Shown here: positions 36,271 to 45,228 of the stretch, one piece after another | Numbering within the stretch: position 1 is the first letter of the stretch | Layout of the letters: each line of letters opens with the position of its first letter | Assembly (NCBI GenBank): GCA_029893765.1 | Contig: JARXZD010000003.1 | Location: 1 to 64,000 of the forward strand | Origin: Bacilli bacterium PM5-9 | GTDB lineage: Bacteria; Bacillota_I; Bacilli_A; JAJDGJ01 | Direction: 5' to 3' | DNA length: 64,000 nucleotides | Notes under the pieces: generated by a model | What the model was told of the DNA's origin: nothing | Seen by the model: only the letters and a program-made list of their open reading frames with translations | Database searches by the model: none | Position numbers and translations under genes: made by a program

Positions 36271-37797
36271 TTATTTTATTAACGATTTACCAGTCATTTC
36301 TACTGGTTTTTTTATTTCTAGCAAATCTAATATTGTTGGTGCTATATCACATAATTTGCCATCATTTAATTCAACATTATTTTTTGTCATTATAAACGAA
36401 ACATCATTTAAAGAATGTGCCGTTAAAATATTATTATCTTCATCCAACATTTCTTCACAGTTTCCATGATCAGCAGTAATCAATAGCACACCACCTAAAT
36501 CACTAACCTTTTGATATATCTCACTTAAACAACTATCAACTGTTTCAACAGCTTTAATTGCAGCAGCAATATTACCAGTATGACCAACCATATCCCCATT
36601 AGCAAAATTTAAAACAACAACATCTAAATAATTTTTATCTAATTCTTCTAATAAAGCTTTATTTATTTCATAAGCACTCATTTCTGGCTTTAAATCGTAT
36701 GTAGCAACTTTAGGACTATCTATCAAAATTCTTTTACAGCCCTTTAGTTCAGGATTATTAATACCATCATATTTTACTTGACCATCAAAGAAAAATGTAA
36801 CATGAGCATACTTTTCTGTTTCAGCAATTCTTAATTGTTTAAAATCATTATCAGCTAAATAAACACCTAAAACATTTTTTAATTCAGGGTGTTCAAAGGC
36901 AATTAATCCTAAAACAGACTTATCATATTTCATCATTGAAACAAAACACAAATCTTTTGGTTGTTTTTCAAAAACTTTTTGATAATTTGGATTTGTTAAA
37001 ATACTAGCTAATTGAATAGCTCGATCAGGTCTAAAATTAAAAAATATAACAGAGTCTTCATTTTTGATTGAAGCATTAACTTCACTATTATATGCAGGTA
37101 AAATAAATTCATCATATACATCATCATCGTACGATTTTTGAATATAATCAAGAGCATTATCAAATGATAATCCTTCATTTAAAACTAATGATTGATAAGT
37201 TTTATAATTTCTTTCAAAACGACAGTCCCTATCCATTGCATAATATCTTCCTGAAATACTTGCTAGTTTACCACAATTTATTTCACTCATATAATCAAGA
37301 ATCTCTTTGACGAAAAGCTTTCCAGTATCTCTTAACGTATCACGACCATCTAAAAAGGCGTGAACATAAACATTGGTTAAATTGTTTTCTTTTGCTAAAG
37401 AAAGTAAAGCTTTTAAATGATCAATATGTGAGTGAACTCCACCATCAGACAACAAGCCCATTAAATGTAAACTTTTATTGTTTTCTTTTGCGTTATTAAT
37501 TGCTTTTAAAAATGCTTTGTTTTGATAAAAACTTTTATCTTCAATAGCTTTATTGATTAAAGTTAATGATTGATATACTACTCTACCAGCACCCATATTT
37601 AGATGACCAACTTCACTATTACCCATTTGTCCATCAGGTAAACCTACTGCCATACCACCAGTTTTTAATTCAGAATGAGGATACGTGGCTTTTAGGTAAT
37701 CTAAGGTTGGTGTTTTAGCAACAAAACAAGCATTATTATCACTCTCTATTCCATTTCCAATGCCATCAAGGATACATAATACTATTGGTTTTTTCAT
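36271..37797 (-). CDS. gpmI: 2,3-bisphosphoglycerate-independent phosphoglycerate mutase
   Basis: 508 residues of the alkaline-phosphatase superfamily. The phosphorylated serine is in PDGQMGNSEVGHLNMGAGR; metal ligands lie in LCILDGIG near the N-terminus and LITADHGNCEEM and LTAHSLNDV near the C-terminus. It is manganese dependent and interconverts 3- and 2-phosphoglycerate. It lies 11 bp after tpiA. Confidence 0.97.
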   Translation of the reverse strand: MKKPIVLCILDGIGNGIESDNNACFVAKTPTLDYLKATYPHSELKTGGMAVGLPDGQMGNSEVGHLNMGAGRVVYQSLTLINKAIEDKSFYQNKAFLKAINNAKENNKSLHLMGLLSDGGVHSHIDHLKALLSLAKENNLTNVYVHAFLDGRDTLRDTGKLFVKEILDYMSEINCGKLASISGRYYAMDRDCRFERNYKTYQSLVLNEGLSFDNALDYIQKSYDDDVYDEFILPAYNSEVNASIKNEDSVIFFNFRPDRAIQLASILTNPNYQKVFEKQPKDLCFVSMMKYDKSVLGLIAFEHPELKNVLGVYLADNDFKQLRIAETEKYAHVTFFFDGQVKYDGINNPELKGCKRILIDSPKVATYDLKPEMSAYEINKALLEELDKNYLDVVVLNFANGDMVGHTGNIAAAIKAVETVDSCLSEIYQKVSDLGGVLLITADHGNCEEMLDEDNNILTAHSLNDVSFIMTKNNVELNDGKLCDIAPTILDLLEIKKPVEMTGKSLIK

Positions 37798-37808
37798 TAT
37801 ATTGCTCC

Positions 37809-38534
37809 TTAATATGTAATTAATTTTTCAAATGAATCAATCTTTAAACTTGCTCCACCTACTAAAGCACCATCAATATCCAAACAACTCATTAATTCTT
37901 TAATATTTTCTGGATTAACACTTCCACCATATTGAATTCTTACTTCATTAGCTTCTTTTTCACTATACATACTAGAAATTTGCGTTCTAATAAGTTTACA
38001 AACATCTTGAGCTATTTGAGAAGTCGCTGACTTACCAGTTCCAATTGCCCAAACTGGTTCATAAGCAATTACGCATTTTGTAATATCTAAATCTTTAGCT
38101 GCAATAGAAATTTGTTTTTCAATTACTTCTCTTGTTTGATTTTTTTCATATTGTTCTAATGTTTCACCAACACAAATTACTGGCATAATATTTTTATCAA
38201 GTAATAACTTAGCTTTTTTATTAACTGCTTCATCACTTTCATTATAATACTGTCTTCTTTCAGAATGACCTATTATGCAAAAATCAATTTTAGCTTCTTC
38301 AAGTAATTCTGCACTTAACTCTCCTGTATAGGCACCACTAAGATTATCATTAACATTTTGAGCTCCTATTAAAACATAATCACTATGTTTTTTCATATCA
38401 ATTAATGAAATACTTTGACAAGCAATTCCTACTTCAATATCAGCATTTACTTTTTCTAATTCTTTAAGAAAATCAACACCACCATTAATACTCATGTTCA
38501 TTTTCCAATTTCCTATAATTATCGGTTTTCTCAT
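37809..38534 (-). CDS. tpiA: Triosephosphate isomerase
   Basis: 241 residues, TIM barrel. Lys in IGNWKMN, catalytic His in IGHSERR, catalytic Glu in AYEPVWAIGTGK and the phosphate loop GGSVNPEN/GALVGGASL are all present. It starts 2 bp after pgk on the same transcript. Confidence 0.98.
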   Translation of the reverse strand: MRKPIIIGNWKMNMSINGGVDFLKELEKVNADIEVGIACQSISLIDMKKHSDYVLIGAQNVNDNLSGAYTGELSAELLEEAKIDFCIIGHSERRQYYNESDEAVNKKAKLLLDKNIMPVICVGETLEQYEKNQTREVIEKQISIAAKDLDITKCVIAYEPVWAIGTGKSATSQIAQDVCKLIRTQISSMYSEKEANEVRIQYGGSVNPENIKELMSCLDIDGALVGGASLKIDSFEKLITY

Positions 38535-38536
38535 TA

Positions 38537-39718
38537 TTACACCTCTTTGTTTGCGATTGCTTCTATTCCAGGTAATTTTTTACCTTCCATAAACTCTAGT
38601 GATGCTCCTCCACCAGTTGAAATATGGCTAAATTTATCTGCAAAACCTAAACTAATTGCTGCTGCAGCACTATCACCACCACCAATAATTGTTGTTGCAT
38701 CTAAACTTGCTAATGTTTTACATATTTCAATTGTTCCTTGAGCAAAGTTACTCATTTCAAAAACACCCATTGGACCATTCCAAATAACTGTTTTAGCATC
38801 TTTTAAAACATCTTTATATAATTCAATAGTTTTTGGTCCAATATCTAGTCCCATCATATCTTTTTCAATTTCTTCATTTTCACATACTTTAATTATTGCA
38901 TCATTACTAAATTCTGATGCACATACTGAATCAATAGGAAGAATTAATTTCTCTTTTCCTTTTTCAAGGTATGATTTAGCAAGCTCTATTTTATCTTCTT
39001 CAACTAAACTATTTCCAGTTTCATATCCCATAGCCTTAATAAAAGTATATGACATTCCTCCACCAATAATTACTTTATCAGCTATTTTTAATAAATTATC
39101 AATTACATTTATTTTATCACTTACTTTTGCTCCACCAAGTATTGCAACAAGTGGTCTTTTTGGATTAGCTAATGCTCCACCAATAAAATCTAATTCTTTT
39201 TCAATTAAAAAGCCAACTGCGCTATCTTCAACGTATTTAGCAACACCAGCAGTAGATGCATGAGCACGATGTACTGTTCCAAAAGCATCACTAACAAACA
39301 AATCTACTAAATTAGCCCAATACCTTGCTAATTCATCATCATTTTTTGTTTCCCCAGCTTCAAATCGTGTATTTTCAAACAATAACACATCTCCATTATT
39401 TAATTGTTGAATTTCATTCTCTAATTCTTTACCTCTTGTTTCTGGTACAAACTTAACTTCTTTATTTAATAATTCACTTAATCTTTTAGCTACTATTTTT
39501 AAACTTTTTGTCTTTTTATCTTCTTCACTTTTGATTTTACCTAAATGAGAACATAATACTACTTTAGCATTATGTTCTATTAAATAATTTATTGTTGGTA
39601 AAGCTTGGACAATTCGATTATCATCACTTATTTCATTGTCTTTAATTGGTACATTGAAATCACAACGAACCAAAACTTTTTTACCATTAAAGTTAATATC
39701 TCTTATTGTCTTTTTCAT
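38537..39718 (-). CDS. pgk: Phosphoglycerate kinase
   Basis: 393 residues with both lobes. Substrate side: [10 protein letters not shown] and [13 protein letters not shown]; interdomain region [15 protein letters not shown]; nucleotide side: [11 protein letters not shown] and [12 protein letters not shown]. It produces ATP from 1,3-bisphosphoglycerate. It starts 2 bp after gapA stops. Confidence 0.98.
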   Translation of the reverse strand: MKKTIRDINFNGKKVLVRCDFNVPIKDNEISDDNRIVQALPTINYLIEHNAKVVLCSHLGKIKSEEDKKTKSLKIVAKRLSELLNKEVKFVPETRGKELENEIQQLNNGDVLLFENTRFEAGETKNDDELARYWANLVDLFVSDAFGTVHRAHASTAGVAKYVEDSAVGFLIEKELDFIGGALANPKRPLVAILGGAKVSDKINVIDNLLKIADKVIIGGGMSYTFIKAMGYETGNSLVEEDKIELAKSYLEKGKEKLILPIDSVCASEFSNDAIIKVCENEEIEKDMMGLDIGPKTIELYKDVLKDAKTVIWNGPMGVFEMSNFAQGTIEICKTLASLDATTIIGGGDSAAAAISLGFADKFSHISTGGGASLEFMEGKKLPGIEAIANKEV

Positions 39719-39720
39719 AA

Positions 39721-40728
39721 TTAAAATTTCGTTCCAAAATATTTTATTGTTCTAACCATTTGCGAAGTATAAGACATCTCATTATCATACCAAGAAACAG
39801 CTTTAATCATTGACTTACCATCTAAATCAACAACTTTTGTTTGTGTAGCATCAAATAATGATCCATAGTCCATACCAATAATATCAGAAGATACTAATAA
39901 TTCTTCAGTATATCCAAATGATTCGTTTGCTGCTGCTTTCATTGCTGCATTTACTTCATCAACATTTGTTTTCTTATTAACTACTACAACTAATTCAGTT
40001 AATGAACCTGTAATAACTGGAACACGTTGTGCTGAACCATCTAATTTACCTACTAAGTTTGGTAAAACTAATCCAATTGCTTTAGCTGCTCCTGTTGAAT
40101 TTGGAACAATGTTTGCTGCTGCAGCTCTTGCTCTTCTTAAATCTCCTTTTGCATGTGGAGCATCTAATGTGTTTTGATCATTTGTATAAGCATGAATTGT
40201 TGTCATAAATCCTTTATCAATTCCAAAAACGTTATCTAAAACTTGTGCCATTGGTGCTAAACAGTTAGTTGTGCAACTTGCACCTGAAATAATTGTTTCA
40301 CTTCCATCTAAGATATCGTGATTTACATTATATACTACAGTTTTTAAATCACCTGTTGCTGGAGCTGAAATCACAACTTTTCTTGCACCTGCATCAATAT
40401 GTGCTTGTGCTTTTTCTGCACTTGTAAAGAATCCTGTACATTCTAAAACAACATCAACACCTAATTCTTTCCAAGGTAAATCTTTTGGATCTCTTTGTGC
40501 ATAAATTTTTAATTCTTTTCCATCAACAATAATTGTATCTTCTTTAGCACTAATACTGTCTGCTTTGTATCTTCCTTGTGCTGAATCATATTTTAATAGG
40601 TGTGCTAATGTTTTTGCATCAGTTAAATCATTGATTGCAACAATATCAAAATCGTTATCATCAAACATCTTTCTGAATGCTAAACGTCCTATTCTCCCAA
40701 AACCATTAATTGCTACTTTAATCGCCAT
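39721..40728 (-). CDS. gapA: Glyceraldehyde-3-phosphate dehydrogenase, glycolytic type
   Basis: 335 residues. NAD-binding start is [13 protein letters not shown]; the catalytic Cys is in [12 protein letters not shown], with [14 protein letters not shown] and the C-terminal [15 protein letters not shown]. The NAD-type residue region (AINDLTD) supports the glycolytic enzyme. First gene of the operon; ribosome site AGGAGG precedes the start. Its leader contains a stable hairpin and a cre-like box lies further upstream. No cggR repressor gene is present upstream, unlike Bacillus. Confidence 0.98.
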   Translation of the reverse strand: MAIKVAINGFGRIGRLAFRKMFDDNDFDIVAINDLTDAKTLAHLLKYDSAQGRYKADSISAKEDTIIVDGKELKIYAQRDPKDLPWKELGVDVVLECTGFFTSAEKAQAHIDAGARKVVISAPATGDLKTVVYNVNHDILDGSETIISGASCTTNCLAPMAQVLDNVFGIDKGFMTTIHAYTNDQNTLDAPHAKGDLRRARAAAANIVPNSTGAAKAIGLVLPNLVGKLDGSAQRVPVITGSLTELVVVVNKKTNVDEVNAAMKAAANESFGYTEELLVSSDIIGMDYGSLFDATQTKVVDLDGKSMIKAVSWYDNEMSYTSQMVRTIKYFGTKF

Positions 40729-40760
40729 TTTATTATATCCTCCTGAAATTTTAATTATTC

Positions 40761-40781
40761 ATTACACGGTAATTGTGTAAT
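40761..40781 (-). promoter_or_regulatory. Leader stem-loop of the gapA operon
   Basis: ATTACAC, 7-nt loop, GTGTAAT: a perfect 7-bp hairpin in the predicted leader, about 33 nt before the gapA start. It is not followed by a T run, so it is more likely an mRNA stabiliser or a protein site than a terminator. An extended -10 (TGTTAAAAT on the minus strand, near 40800) lies just upstream. Confidence 0.55.
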
Positions 40782-40853
40782 CTTTTACATACTCTTTTAT
40801 TTTAACAAAAAAAACGCTAGCTTTCCACTATTTAATAAAAAAAGACACAGAAA

Positions 40854-40869
40854 ATGTAAGCGCTTTTAT
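40854..40869. promoter_or_regulatory. cre-like CcpA site upstream of gapA
   Basis: ATGTAAGCGCTTTTAT matches the catabolite-responsive element consensus WTGNAARCGNWWWCAW except at one position. It lies about 60 bp upstream of the probable gapA -10 box. Sites this far upstream of a promoter are typical of CcpA activation rather than repression. Confidence 0.65.
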
Positions 40870-41019
40870 TTATGATGTGCTATATGGTAAACAAGATAGT
40901 AATGTTGATAAGCTAATCAAAATAAATATATACACTAAATAATGTATTTATAGCTAATTATTTTATATTTAATAAACGATATTATATTCTAAAAATAAAA
41001 TTATATAATAAAGACCACT
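40870..41019. other. AT-rich spacer between the gapA control region and the structured RNA
   Basis: 150 bp with no gene, hairpin or recognisable site. Confidence 0.5.
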
Positions 41020-41042
41020 AAAAAAAGCTCCCGTGGAGCTTT
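41020..41042 (-). terminator. Terminator of the structured RNA
   Basis: Minus strand AAAGCTCC, loop ACG, GGAGCTTT followed by a run of T: 8-bp stem with a 3-nt loop. Confidence 0.88.
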
Positions 41043-41170
41043 ACATACATGAAAGTTATCACTAACTAAGTAAATAATAAGTATGTCCCGCTTAAATCGG
41101 TATGTTTCATGTATGACCTTAAAAACCTTGAATATGTCCCGTTCAAGTCGGTGTGTAAGGATTTTTATAC
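41020..41170 (-). ncRNA. Structured RNA of about 150 nt with a duplicated 26-nt motif
   Basis: Bounded by a promoter at 41205-41177 and a terminator at 41042-41020. It holds two copies of a 26-nt motif (41131-41156 and 41080-41105), 21 of 26 positions identical and all five differences transitions. Each copy has CCG-N7-CGG and ends GGGACATA. Copy 1 is enclosed by a stem AAAAA(T)CCTT/AAGGTTTTT; copy 2 lies within an 11-bp stem (41115-41105 with 41054-41044). That stem also holds an 11-pair hairpin at 41080-41056 with a 3-nt loop. No open frame or ribosome site, and no RNA family I recognise. It lies between an acyltransferase gene and the glycolytic operon. Confidence 0.7.
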
Positions 41171-41176
41171 AATCTC

Positions 41177-41205
41177 ATTTTATTATATTTTTATATTTCA
41201 GTCAA
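41177..41205 (-). promoter_or_regulatory. Promoter of the structured RNA
   Basis: Minus strand TTGACT (41205-41200), 17-bp spacer, TAAAAT (41182-41177); predicted start near 41170. Confidence 0.65.
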
Positions 41206-41256
41206 GTAAATGACATTTTACTAACACAATCTTTCTCACATTTTTTCACCTTAACA

Positions 41257-42267
41257 TTACTTTTTATTAATTTTTTTCCTTATCCATTGTTCAAAATAAT
41301 AAAATAGTAATCCACCAATCAAGCAAATAATAATGCAAATAATAAGTGACGGATAAAAATTGAATTTTTTTATAAGGCCATCCACATTATATTTGATATC
41401 TGTTAGTGGACCATAAAACAACATTTGAAATAGAAAAATATGATAAGATGCTTTTCCTAATAATGAAAAAAAGTTAAAGAAAAAATTGTTAAATTTTTTT
41501 TCAAATCTAATATATCCTTTATATAATATAAATACTATTCCGTATGCATATAATGCCACAGGAAAGGAAGAAGCATTTGACCAATTAAAATATATCTTTG
41601 GTGTATACCCTAAATAATTATATCCTAAAATAAAAATAAAACCAATTAAAATAAATATTAATGATATTTTTATATTTTCATTATTTTTTATACTTCGATT
41701 AAGTCTAATTCCCAATAAAATAAAAATAATGTACCTTAATGACAACATGCGATAAGCATCGCTAGATAATGGAGCTATATATATATTATAAATAATATCT
41801 AACACTATTATTGCAGCAAAAGTTATTTTACTATTTTTCTTAAAAAGAAAATAAATAATGGGTGCCATAAAAACTATTTGAATAGAAACAAATGTATAGT
41901 ACGATCCCGGACCCCAACCTCCTTTATTTATAATATTTATAACCTCAAATTGCCTATCTATATAGATAAATATTATTATTTCGATAATTATTATAAATAA
42001 ATAAGGAAATAGTAACCTGCCTATTCTCTTATTTAAATTTAGTTTTTTATAAAAATCTCTTATTTTATATGATTTTACTTTTTCAAAAGTATCATAGAAA
42101 AAATAACCTGTAATCATCATATAAAAAGGAACAGCAGTATCAATATAAAAAGGGAACAAATGTTGCAATCTTTGTTCACGAGTAAATACAAAATGAGTTA
42201 TTATTATAAAAATTGCACTTATTCCCTTTATAATATCAAAAATTTCAATTCTTTTATTATTTCTCAT
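41257..42267 (-). CDS. Acyltransferase family 3 membrane protein
   Basis: 336 residues with about ten helices. The N-terminal family motif is IEIFDIIKGISAIFIIITHF, with the catalytic-type His at the end of helix 1, and the helix ending in MMITGYFFYDTF. The family acylates surface sugars or polymers. It lies 50 bp downstream of ddl. The ATG at 42267 has no good ribosome site directly before it (GGAG is about 30 nt upstream), so translation may be weak or the start misplaced. Confidence 0.8.
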   Translation of the reverse strand: MRNNKRIEIFDIIKGISAIFIIITHFVFTREQRLQHLFPFYIDTAVPFYMMITGYFFYDTFEKVKSYKIRDFYKKLNLNKRIGRLLFPYLFIIIIEIIIFIYIDRQFEVINIINKGGWGPGSYYTFVSIQIVFMAPIIYFLFKKNSKITFAAIIVLDIIYNIYIAPLSSDAYRMLSLRYIIFILLGIRLNRSIKNNENIKISLIFILIGFIFILGYNYLGYTPKIYFNWSNASSFPVALYAYGIVFILYKGYIRFEKKFNNFFFNFFSLLGKASYHIFLFQMLFYGPLTDIKYNVDGLIKKFNFYPSLIICIIICLIGGLLFYYFEQWIRKKINKK

Positions 42268-42317
42268 AAATTATATAATAGGATATTAAATTATATCTTA
42301 TATCTCCTTTCAATTTT

Positions 42318-43499
42318 TTATAATTTTCCTTTTGCACCTTTTGAACCACTAAAGTTTTCTAAAACATTAGTTTCAAAAGTTGTTACATATTGACTAGTTT
42401 CTCGTTTTCTTTTAATTGCTAACTTAATTAATTCTTCACACAACTGTTCAAACGGAACACCAGCTTCTTCCCACAAATAAAATGCAAGTGATCCTGGAAT
42501 TGTATTAGTTTCATTTAAGTATACTTGTTTAGTATTGTTATCAATTAAAAAATCTATTCTAGTATTACCTGATAAATTCAAAGCTTTAAATCCCTTGATA
42601 GCTAATTCTCTAACACGCTCCTCAATACTCTTTTCAATATTTGCTGGCATTATGCGTTTTGTTGATGCCATACCTTGAGATTGATTTTTACTTCCTTGAG
42701 ATTGATATTTATCTTCATAAGATAAGAAATCTTCAGACTGAAACACTTCTTCAATTGCACTTGTTTTTTGTTTACTATAATCTCCTAAAACAGCACAGTT
42801 CACTTCACAAAGATTATCTATTACTTTTTCTACTAATACTTTGTTTTCATATTTAAATGCAAACTCAATGGCTTCTTTAAGACTTTCAATATCATTAGCT
42901 TTACTAATTCCAATGCTACTACCTAAATTTGCAGGTTTAATAATCATTGGGAAATGTAATTTGTTTATTAAGTTATTAATAATTTCATCTTCATTTTCAT
43001 AGTAATCCGAATTATAAAACCATTCATACTCAACAACATCAACACCATTATTTTTAAGAATACTTTTCATGAATACTTTATCTTGACCGTTAACTGCAGC
43101 TTTTGTATCACAACCTACAAAAGTTGCGTCCAGCATTTCCATCATACCTTGGAATGTTCCATCTTCTCCATTTGTACCATGTAAAACTGGGAAAAAGATA
43201 TCAATTTCTTTCATTTTAGATGAAAATAATTTATTTTTAAAATAATGCATTTCTACTCTGCTTTGTTCTTTTTTGAAAACTACTTTTGTTCCTGCTTCAC
43301 AAGCTTTATTTAAATCTTTAAAAATATCAATATCAAAATAAGAATTTGAAAAATAAAAATCTTGATCTTTACTTATATAAATTGGAATAATATTATATTT
43401 ATCACTATCTAAAACATTAATCACTTGATTAGCGCTAATGATACTAATTTCATGTTCAACAGTAGCACCACCAAAGACAACACCAATATTTAATTTCAT
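42318..43499 (-). CDS. ddl: D-alanine--D-alanine ligase
   Basis: 393 residues, ATP-grasp fold. N-terminal VVFGGATVEHEISIISA, HGTNGEDGTFQGMMEMLDATFVG, KPANLGSSIGISKA, and the metal site RIDFLIDNNTKQVYLNETNTIPG. The omega-loop region retains a KY pair (EDKYQSQG), the tyrosine associated with D-Ala-D-Ala rather than D-lactate ligases. It makes the peptidoglycan dipeptide terminus. The C-terminal tail (residues ~370-393) extends beyond the usual end. Confidence 0.92.
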   Translation of the reverse strand: MKLNIGVVFGGATVEHEISIISANQVINVLDSDKYNIIPIYISKDQDFYFSNSYFDIDIFKDLNKACEAGTKVVFKKEQSRVEMHYFKNKLFSSKMKEIDIFFPVLHGTNGEDGTFQGMMEMLDATFVGCDTKAAVNGQDKVFMKSILKNNGVDVVEYEWFYNSDYYENEDEIINNLINKLHFPMIIKPANLGSSIGISKANDIESLKEAIEFAFKYENKVLVEKVIDNLCEVNCAVLGDYSKQKTSAIEEVFQSEDFLSYEDKYQSQGSKNQSQGMASTKRIMPANIEKSIEERVRELAIKGFKALNLSGNTRIDFLIDNNTKQVYLNETNTIPGSLAFYLWEEAGVPFEQLCEELIKLAIKRKRETSQYVTTFETNVLENFSGSKGAKGKL

Positions 43500-43538
43500 A
43501 CAACTTCACCTCGACTTGTTTATTATTATATCATATTT

Positions 43539-44144
43539 TTAGAGGTATGTACTATCTAATTCTTTAAATTCTAATGAATTGTTAGTACTATTTTTTAAAT
43601 ATTCAATAACCCTTTTATCTTTAATATAAAACATAATTTCTACTTTATCATTAAAATTTGTTTCTTTTATAATTGCATTCATTTTCTTTAAATCATAGGC
43701 AATTTTATCATAAAAATGATAATCTATTTTAATTAAATAACCATACATTAATTCCGCTTCTTTAATACTAGCTAAATCAACAGCTTGCTTAACAGAACCT
43801 GAATATGCTCTAATTAATCCTCCTGTACCCAATAATGTCCCACCAAAATACCTTGTAACTACAGCCAGTACATTAACCAATTTCTCATACCTTAATATTT
43901 CTAACATTGGCAATCCTGCTGTTTTTGATGGTTCACCATCATCTGATTGATTCTCAATATTTTGATATTCATTTTTTAAAACATATGCATAACAATGATG
44001 AACTGCCTTAGGATGTTTAGCTCTTACTTCATTTAAAATGTTTTTAGCTTGTTGTTCTGATTCAATCACAAAAAGCTCACAAATAAATCGTGATTTTTCA
44101 ATTACTATTGTATTTGTAACATAATCATTAATTGTTCTTAACAA
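43539..44144 (-). CDS. yigZ: YigZ/IMPACT family protein
   Basis: 201 residues. The IMPACT (UPF0029) N-terminal domain has KSRFICELFVIESEQQA, HPKAVHHCYAYV, DDGEPSKTAGLPMLEIL and VTRYFGGTLLGTGGLIRAYSGS; a DUF1949 ferredoxin-like domain follows. Bacterial members are linked to translation and ribosome-associated functions, but the biochemical role is not settled. It is 15 bp upstream of nothing but follows queA closely on the same strand, so the two are probably co-transcribed. Confidence 0.9.
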   Translation of the reverse strand: MLRTINDYVTNTIVIEKSRFICELFVIESEQQAKNILNEVRAKHPKAVHHCYAYVLKNEYQNIENQSDDGEPSKTAGLPMLEILRYEKLVNVLAVVTRYFGGTLLGTGGLIRAYSGSVKQAVDLASIKEAELMYGYLIKIDYHFYDKIAYDLKKMNAIIKETNFNDKVEIMFYIKDKRVIEYLKNSTNNSLEFKELDSTYL

Positions 44145-44159
44145 ACAAATACACCTCTT

Positions 44160-45188
44160 TTATAAAATAATCATACTATCACCAAATGAAAAGAAACGAT
44201 ATCTTTCTTTTATTGCTTCATTATATGCACTCATAATTAAATCTTTAGTTGCAAAGGCGCTAACTAACATCATCAATGTTGATTTTGGAAGATGAAAATT
44301 GGTAATTTGAACATCTACTATTTTAAACTCATAACCTGGATAAATAAAAATATCAGTATTACCATAACATTCTATTAGTTTTCCATGTTTATTCATTATC
44401 GTTTCTAATGTTCTTGTAGTCGTTGTTCCAACACTAATTACTTTATTTCCTTTTTCCTTTGCTTCATTAATTATTTTAACATCATTAATATCAATTGAAT
44501 AGAACTCACTATGCATCTGATGTTCTTTAATATTAGTAACACTTACTGGTCTAAATGTTCCTAGTCCAACGTGAAGTGTAACATAGGCAATTTTAATACC
44601 TTTAGCTTCTATTTGTTCTAATAATTCAATTGTAAAGTGTAATCCTGCTGTTGGTGCAGCTGCGCTACCACTATTTTTCGAGTAGACTGTTTGGTATCTT
44701 TCTTGATTATCTAATTTTTCTTTAATATATGGTGGCAAAGGCATTGTTCCTAATTCTTCTAGTCTTTCTAATAATACTCCATTATAAATCAACTTGAATT
44801 CTCTTATACCTTCATCAAGTGTCCTAACACATTCCATTTCCAATTTTCCATCACCAAAAGATACAATTGTTCCTTCTTTTATTCTTTTTGCTGGTTTACA
44901 TAAACATTGCCAAATATTATCATTAACTTCTTTTAACATTAGCACTTCAACATTTGCCTGCGTATCCTTTTTTATTCCAAAAAGTCTTGCTGGTAAAACC
45001 CTACTATTATTTAATACTAAAACATCTCCTTCATTTAAATATTCTATAATATCAGTGAAGTATTTATGTTTTATTGATTTATCTTTTCTATTTAAAACTA
45101 GTAGTTTTGATGTATCTCTTTTTTCTAATGGCGTTTGTGCAATTAATGAATCATCTAATTCAAAATCATAATCATCTGTACTATACAT
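44160..45188 (-). CDS. queA: S-adenosylmethionine:tRNA ribosyltransferase-isomerase
   Basis: 342 residues. Motifs: [57 protein letters not shown]-like segment ([14 protein letters not shown]), and [16 protein letters not shown]. It forms epoxyqueuosine in tRNA. The usual partner tgt is not adjacent. A terminator hairpin lies just before its ribosome site AAGGAG, separating it from the M23 gene. Confidence 0.95.
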   Translation of the reverse strand: MYSTDDYDFELDDSLIAQTPLEKRDTSKLLVLNRKDKSIKHKYFTDIIEYLNEGDVLVLNNSRVLPARLFGIKKDTQANVEVLMLKEVNDNIWQCLCKPAKRIKEGTIVSFGDGKLEMECVRTLDEGIREFKLIYNGVLLERLEELGTMPLPPYIKEKLDNQERYQTVYSKNSGSAAAPTAGLHFTIELLEQIEAKGIKIAYVTLHVGLGTFRPVSVTNIKEHQMHSEFYSIDINDVKIINEAKEKGNKVISVGTTTTRTLETIMNKHGKLIECYGNTDIFIYPGYEFKIVDVQITNFHLPKSTLMMLVSAFATKDLIMSAYNEAIKERYRFFSFGDSMIIL

Positions 45189-45201
45189 ATTTATCTCCTT
45201 T

Positions 45202-45228
45202 AAAAAAAGTCATTACCAAGTAATGACT
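45202..45228 (-). terminator. Terminator of the M23 peptidase gene
   Basis: Minus strand AGTCATTAC, loop TTG, GTAATGACT, then seven T. The stop codon of the peptidase overlaps the left arm. Confidence 0.85.

Noticed and set aside
41080-41156. Two near-identical 26-bp repeats as a minimal CRISPR array
   Set aside because: Only two units, imperfect, no cas genes, and they lie within a promoter-terminator unit with strong pairing between flanking segments, which fits a structured RNA better.
41020-41170. 6S RNA, SRP RNA or a known riboswitch
   Set aside because: No long closed stem with a central bubble as in 6S, no GGAAGCA-type SRP loop, and none of the conserved cores of riboswitch classes I know.
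42160-42393. Plus-strand reading frame across the acyltransferase-ddl junction
   Set aside because: Shadow of coding sequence on the other strand with no ribosome site.
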